Below are positions 60,894 to 64,000 of a stretch of DNA of 64,000 nt, in pieces. The position numbers and the translations under genes are program-made. The stretch's first letter is position 1. Each line of letters begins with the position of its first letter. The DNA is taken from assembly GCF_002195995.1 (NCBI RefSeq), contig NZ_NHON01000027.1:1-64000 (forward strand), written 5' to 3'. The stretch is from Inquilinus limosus. GTDB taxonomy: Bacteria; Pseudomonadota; Alphaproteobacteria; DSM-16000; Inquilinaceae. The notes beneath the pieces are model-generated. The model worked only from the letters and a program-made list of their open reading frames with translations, was not told the DNA's origin and ran no database searches.

Positions 60894-61835
60894 ATGCGTT
60901 TCAAGATGATCGGCCTGGCCGCGGTGGCCCTGATGGCGGCCTTCGGCGCCGCCCAGGCGCAGCAGACCAAGACCATGGCCGTGTCGATCCCGGCCGCCGA
61001 CCATGGCTGGACCGGCGGCGTGGTCTACCACGCGCAGGAGCAGGCGAAGGCGCTGGAGGCCCGCTATCCGGGGCTGAAGGTGATCGTCAAGACCTCGCCG
61101 GACGGCGCCTCCCAGGCCAATGCGCTGGAGGACCTGACCACCCAGGGCATCGACGCGCTGGTGGCCCTGCCGCACAACTCCGACGAGCTGACCGACCCGA
61201 TCCGCCAGGTGAAGTCGAAGGGCGTCTTCATCACCGTGGTCGACCGGGCGCTGAGCGACCAGTCGATCCAGGACCTCTACGTCGCCGGCAACAACCCGGA
61301 GCTGGGCCGCGTCGCCGGCAAGTACATCAAGGACACGCTGGGCACCGGCGACGTCGTCGTCATCCGCGGCCTGCCGATCGTGATCGACGAGGAGCGGATC
61401 AAGGGCTTCGACGAGGCGATCGCCGGCAGCGGCATCAAGGTGCTGGACAAGCAGTTCGGCAATTGGAGCCGCGACGACGCCTTCAAGGTGATGCAGGACT
61501 ACCTGGCCAAGTACCCGAAGATCGACGCGGTGTGGTGCCAGGACGACGACATGGCCGTGGGCGTGCTGGAGGCGATCCAGCAGGCCAACCGCAGCGACAT
61601 CAAGTTCGTCGTCGGCGGCGCCGGCATGAAGGACATGGTCAAGAAGGTGATGGACGGCGACAAGATGATCCCGGTCGACGTGCTGTACCCGCCGGCCATG
61701 GTCGCGGTGGCGATGGACCTGACCGCCGCCAATCTCTACGACCATTTGCCGGTCCGCGGCCGCTACATCCTCGACGCCACGCTGGTGACCAAGGACAACG
61801 CCAAGGAGTTCTACTATCCGGATTCGCCGTTCTGA
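60894..61835 (+). CDS. sugar ABC transporter, periplasmic binding protein
   Basis: A 313-residue protein with signal peptide MRFKMIGLAAVALMAAFGAA, cleaved after AQA. IPAADHGWTGGVVYHAQEQA and WCQDDDMAVGVLEAIQQ are the type I periplasmic-binding segments, as in ribose/erythritol-type proteins. The sugar is not identifiable. GGGGAGG lies just before the ATG. It closes the operon; a family A repeat and a terminator follow. Confidence 0.95.
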   Translation: MRFKMIGLAAVALMAAFGAAQAQQTKTMAVSIPAADHGWTGGVVYHAQEQAKALEARYPGLKVIVKTSPDGASQANALEDLTTQGIDALVALPHNSDELTDPIRQVKSKGVFITVVDRALSDQSIQDLYVAGNNPELGRVAGKYIKDTLGTGDVVVIRGLPIVIDEERIKGFDEAIAGSGIKVLDKQFGNWSRDDAFKVMQDYLAKYPKIDAVWCQDDDMAVGVLEAIQQANRSDIKFVVGGAGMKDMVKKVMDGDKMIPVDVLYPPAMVAVAMDLTAANLYDHLPVRGRYILDATLVTKDNAKEFYYPDSPF

Positions 61836-61852
61836 GGCCGGGCCACTCCCCG

Positions 61853-61938
61853 CGTCATTGCGAGCGCAGCGAAGCAATCCAGGGCCGTTTGGCGTGGCCC
61901 CTGGATTGCTTCGTCGGCTTCGCCTCCTCGCAATGACG
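61853..61938. repeat. palindromic intergenic repeat, family A
   Basis: CGTCATTGCGAGCGCAGCGA ... CCTCCTCGCAATGACG; nearly identical to the copy at 5295. Confidence 0.85.
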
Positions 61939-61945
61939 AAGAAAA

Positions 61946-61974
61946 GAAAAACCCCGGCCTCAGGCCGGGGTTTT
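61946..61974. terminator. bidirectional terminator between ABC operon and serA
   Basis: AAAACCCCGGCCT mirrors AGGCCGGGGTTTT, with A-run and T-run on the two sides, so it can stop transcripts from both strands. Confidence 0.85.
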
Positions 61975-61996
61975 CCATTGGGTCAGTGACGTCGGA

Positions 61997-63574
61997 TCAG
62001 AAGTTCAGCGCCTTGGCCTGCACGACGCTGGGCAGGCCCTGCACGGTCTTGACGATCTCCTCCGCCACCGGGCTGTCGACCGACACCAGCGCCAGGGCGC
62101 TGCCGCCCTCCGGCCGCCGGCCGAGGTTGAAGTTGGCGATGTTGATGCCGGCATCGCCCAGCACTGTGCCGAGGCGGCCGATGAAGCCGGGTTTGTCCTC
62201 GTTGCGCACGAACAGCATGTTGCGCGCCACCTCGGCCTCCAGCGAGATGCCCTCGAGCTCGACGATCCGCGGCTTGGTGCCGGCGAAGAGCGAGCCGGCG
62301 ATGCTGCGGGTCTGGCGCTCGGTCGTCACCGTCAGCCGCACCAGCGTGTGGTAGTCCTCGCAGGTCTCGCGCTTGGTCTCGCTGACATCGATGTCGTATT
62401 CGCGCGCCACCACCGGCGCCGACACCATGTTGACGCTGTCGAGCAGCGGCCGCAGCAGCCCGGCGAGGATGACGCTGGTGATCGGCCGGGTGTTCAGCTG
62501 GGCGACATCGCCCTCATAGGTGATGTTGACCGCCTTCAGCCGGGTCTCGGTGATCTGGCCGGCGAAGCCGCCGAGCTGCTCGACCAGAGCGAGATACGGC
62601 TTCAGCTTCGGCGCCTCCTCCGCCGTCACCGACGGCATGTTCAGCGCGTTGGTCACGGCGCCGGACAGGAGGAAGTCCGAGATCTGCTCGGCCACCTGCA
62701 GCGCGACGTTCTCCTGCGCCTCGCTGGTGGCGGCGCCGAGATGCGGGGTGCAGACCACGTTGGGCAGGCCGAAGAAGGCGCTTTCCTTCGCCGGCTCGAC
62801 CGCGAAGACGTCCAGCGCCGCGCCGGCGACATGGCCGGATTTCAGCGCCGCCAGCAGGTCGTCCTCGACGATCAGCCCGCCGCGGGCGCAGTTGATGATG
62901 CGCACGCCCGGCTTCATCTTCGCGATCGCCGCCGCGTCGATGATGTTGCGGGTCTGGTCGGTCAGCGGCGTGTGCAGGGTCAGGAAATCGGCGCGGGCGA
63001 ACAGCCCGTCCAGCTCGACCTTCTCCACGCCCAGGTCCAGCGCCCGCTCCGGCGACAGGAACGGGTCGTAGGCGATGACCTTCATCTTCAGGCCGATGGC
63101 GCGGTCGGCGACGATCGAGCCGATATTGCCGCAGCCGATCAGACCCAGCGTCTTGCCGAACAGCTCGACGCCCATGAAGCGGGACTTCTCCCACTTGCCG
63201 GCATGGGTCGAGGCGTTGGCGTCCGGCAGCTGCCGGGCCAGCGCGAACATCATGGCGATGGCGTGCTCGGCGGTGGTGATCGAGTTGCCGAAGGGCGTGT
63301 TCATCACCACCACGCCGCGCTGGGTGGCGGCCGGGACGTCGACATTGTCGACGCCGATGCCGGCGCGGCCGACGACCTTGAGGTTGGTCGCCGCGGCCAG
63401 CACCTCCTTGGTCACCTTGGTGGCCGAGCGGATGGCGAGGCCGTCATACTGGCCGATGATCGCCTTCAGCTCCTCGGGCTTCAGGTCGGTCTTGACGTCG
63501 ACCTCGACGCCGCGGTCACGGAAGATGGCGACGGCGGCCGGGGACAGGCTGTCGGAAATGAGAACCTTGGGCAT
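61997..63574 (-). CDS. serA: D-3-phosphoglycerate dehydrogenase
   Basis: A 525-residue enzyme, first step of serine synthesis. KVVGRAGIGVDNVD is in the substrate domain, LGLIGCGNIGSIVADRAIGL the NAD site, and the active-site His region reads FGLPNVVCTPHLGA. An intervening domain and a C-terminal ACT domain (FVRNEDKPGFIGRLGTVLGD) give feedback control by serine. The length is typical of long bacterial SerA. It lies downstream of serC on the same strand, across a family A repeat. Confidence 0.95.
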   Translation of the reverse strand: MPKVLISDSLSPAAVAIFRDRGVEVDVKTDLKPEELKAIIGQYDGLAIRSATKVTKEVLAAATNLKVVGRAGIGVDNVDVPAATQRGVVVMNTPFGNSITTAEHAIAMMFALARQLPDANASTHAGKWEKSRFMGVELFGKTLGLIGCGNIGSIVADRAIGLKMKVIAYDPFLSPERALDLGVEKVELDGLFARADFLTLHTPLTDQTRNIIDAAAIAKMKPGVRIINCARGGLIVEDDLLAALKSGHVAGAALDVFAVEPAKESAFFGLPNVVCTPHLGAATSEAQENVALQVAEQISDFLLSGAVTNALNMPSVTAEEAPKLKPYLALVEQLGGFAGQITETRLKAVNITYEGDVAQLNTRPITSVILAGLLRPLLDSVNMVSAPVVAREYDIDVSETKRETCEDYHTLVRLTVTTERQTRSIAGSLFAGTKPRIVELEGISLEAEVARNMLFVRNEDKPGFIGRLGTVLGDAGINIANFNLGRRPEGGSALALVSVDSPVAEEIVKTVQGLPSVVQAKALNF

Positions 63575-63597
63575 GGACGTGGCTCCGTAAGAGCGTT

Positions 63598-63686
63598 CGT
63601 CATTGCGAGGAGGCGAAGCCGACGAAGCAATCCATGATGCCGGTCCGGGCTGCCTTATGGATTGCTTCGCTACGCTCGCAATGACG
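63598..63686. repeat. palindromic intergenic repeat, family A
   Basis: CGTCATTGCGAGGAGGCGAA at the left and TACGCTCGCAATGACG at the right end. It separates serC and serA. Confidence 0.85.
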
Positions 63687-63703
63687 AGGAAGGATGGGAA
63701 AGG

Positions 63704-64000
63704 CTAGGCGGCCAGCTTCAGCTCGGCCCGGGCGCGGTCGAACGCCCAGTCGAGCCAGGGCAGCAGCGCCTCGAGATCGGCGGTGTCGATCGTGGCGCCG
63801 CCCCAGATGCGCAGGCCCGGGGGCGCGTCGCGATAGCCGTTGATGTCGAAGGCGACGCCTTCCTTCTCCAGGAGCGAGGCGATCTTCTTCGGCACCGCGG
63901 CCTGCGCCTCCTCGTCCAGCGCCGTGACCGCCGGGTCGACGATCTTCAGGCAGATCGAGGTGCAGGACCGGATCGCCGGATCCGCCGCCAGGAAGTCGAC
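63704..64000 (-). CDS. serC: phosphoserine aminotransferase, C-terminal part (5' end outside window)
   Basis: The last 98 codons of the gene; the frame is open to the window edge, so the start lies beyond. [20 protein letters not shown] and [20 protein letters not shown] are the SerC C-terminal segments of the alphaproteobacterial type, and the stop is TAG. An internal GTG is not a real start. It catalyses the second step of serine synthesis, next to serA. Confidence 0.85.
   Translation of the reverse strand, partial: VDFLAADPAIRSCTSICLKIVDPAVTALDEEAQAAVPKKIASLLEKEGVAFDINGYRDAPPGLRIWGGATIDTADLEALLPWLDWAFDRARAELKLAA

Noticed and set aside
754..63686. The repeated hairpins as a possible CRISPR array
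   Set aside because: Copies are far apart, each is a single palindrome, and there are no regular spacers or cas genes.

Overview
The window is a 64-kb piece of a GC-rich alphaproteobacterial chromosome, with dense genes and short gaps. The clade is inferred from several signs: an alphaproteobacterial SOS (LexA) box, the layout of the aa3-type oxidase cluster, DUF2239/GIY-YIG and DUF2189 genes, and many palindromic intergenic repeats. The overall style fits Rhodospirillales (Inquilinus/Azospirillum-like), but no rRNA or other marker here fixes the genus. I see no prophage, CRISPR array, tRNA, rRNA or intact insertion sequence.

Layout. 1-12 kb: a truncated alpha/beta hydrolase, a DenD-like epimerase/dehydrogenase, an amino-acid permease divergent from a glutamine-synthetase-family ligase, an SDR protein with a degraded active site, an EamA exporter, a SulP anion transporter, a VOC/FMN-reductase pair, a hydrolase, and a DUF2239 gene divergent from a GIY-YIG gene. 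12-24 kb: a dimethylglycine-dehydrogenase-like flavoprotein, a choline-kinase-like protein, a DeoR regulator, a COG4705 membrane protein, a GNAT enzyme, a periplasmic nucleoside hydrolase, an uncharacterised coupled gene pair, and an aldehyde/alcohol dehydrogenase pair. 24-34 kb: an RND pump (adaptor plus permease), palindromic repeats, an SOS-box-controlled protein of unknown function, an AT-richer islet with a cysteine-rich secreted protein, an M81 peptidase and a cupin. 34-45 kb: a Tat-exported phospholipase C, two RTX proteins, a HisE-like protein, a LacI regulator with two strong operators, a stand-alone RAM-domain protein and a RocB-like peptidase. 45-51 kb: a five-gene cytochrome c oxidase cluster (II, I, III-like, III, IV), a cytochrome c and a DUF2189 protein. 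51-57 kb: an EmrAB-type pump with a divergent TetR regulator, and a third RTX protein. 57-64 kb: a LacI-controlled sugar ABC operon with overlapping genes, then serA and the 3' end of serC.

How the genes work together. The clear functional units are: serC/serA (serine synthesis); LacI-ABC ATPase-permease-binding protein (sugar uptake); the oxidase cluster with its likely cytochrome c donor; tetR/emrAB; and RND adaptor/permease. Three RTX proteins share a C-terminal (S/A)DFxL tail and lie without any type I secretion genes, so they probably use a secretion system encoded elsewhere.

The most interesting leads are the LexA-boxed unknown gene (29621-28860), the LacI gene whose two near-perfect operators sit about nine helical turns apart, the orphan RTX family, and a 205-bp MITE-like repeat present twice. 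Four palindromic repeat families recur between genes. I did not find a clear multi-gene system that is demonstrably new.
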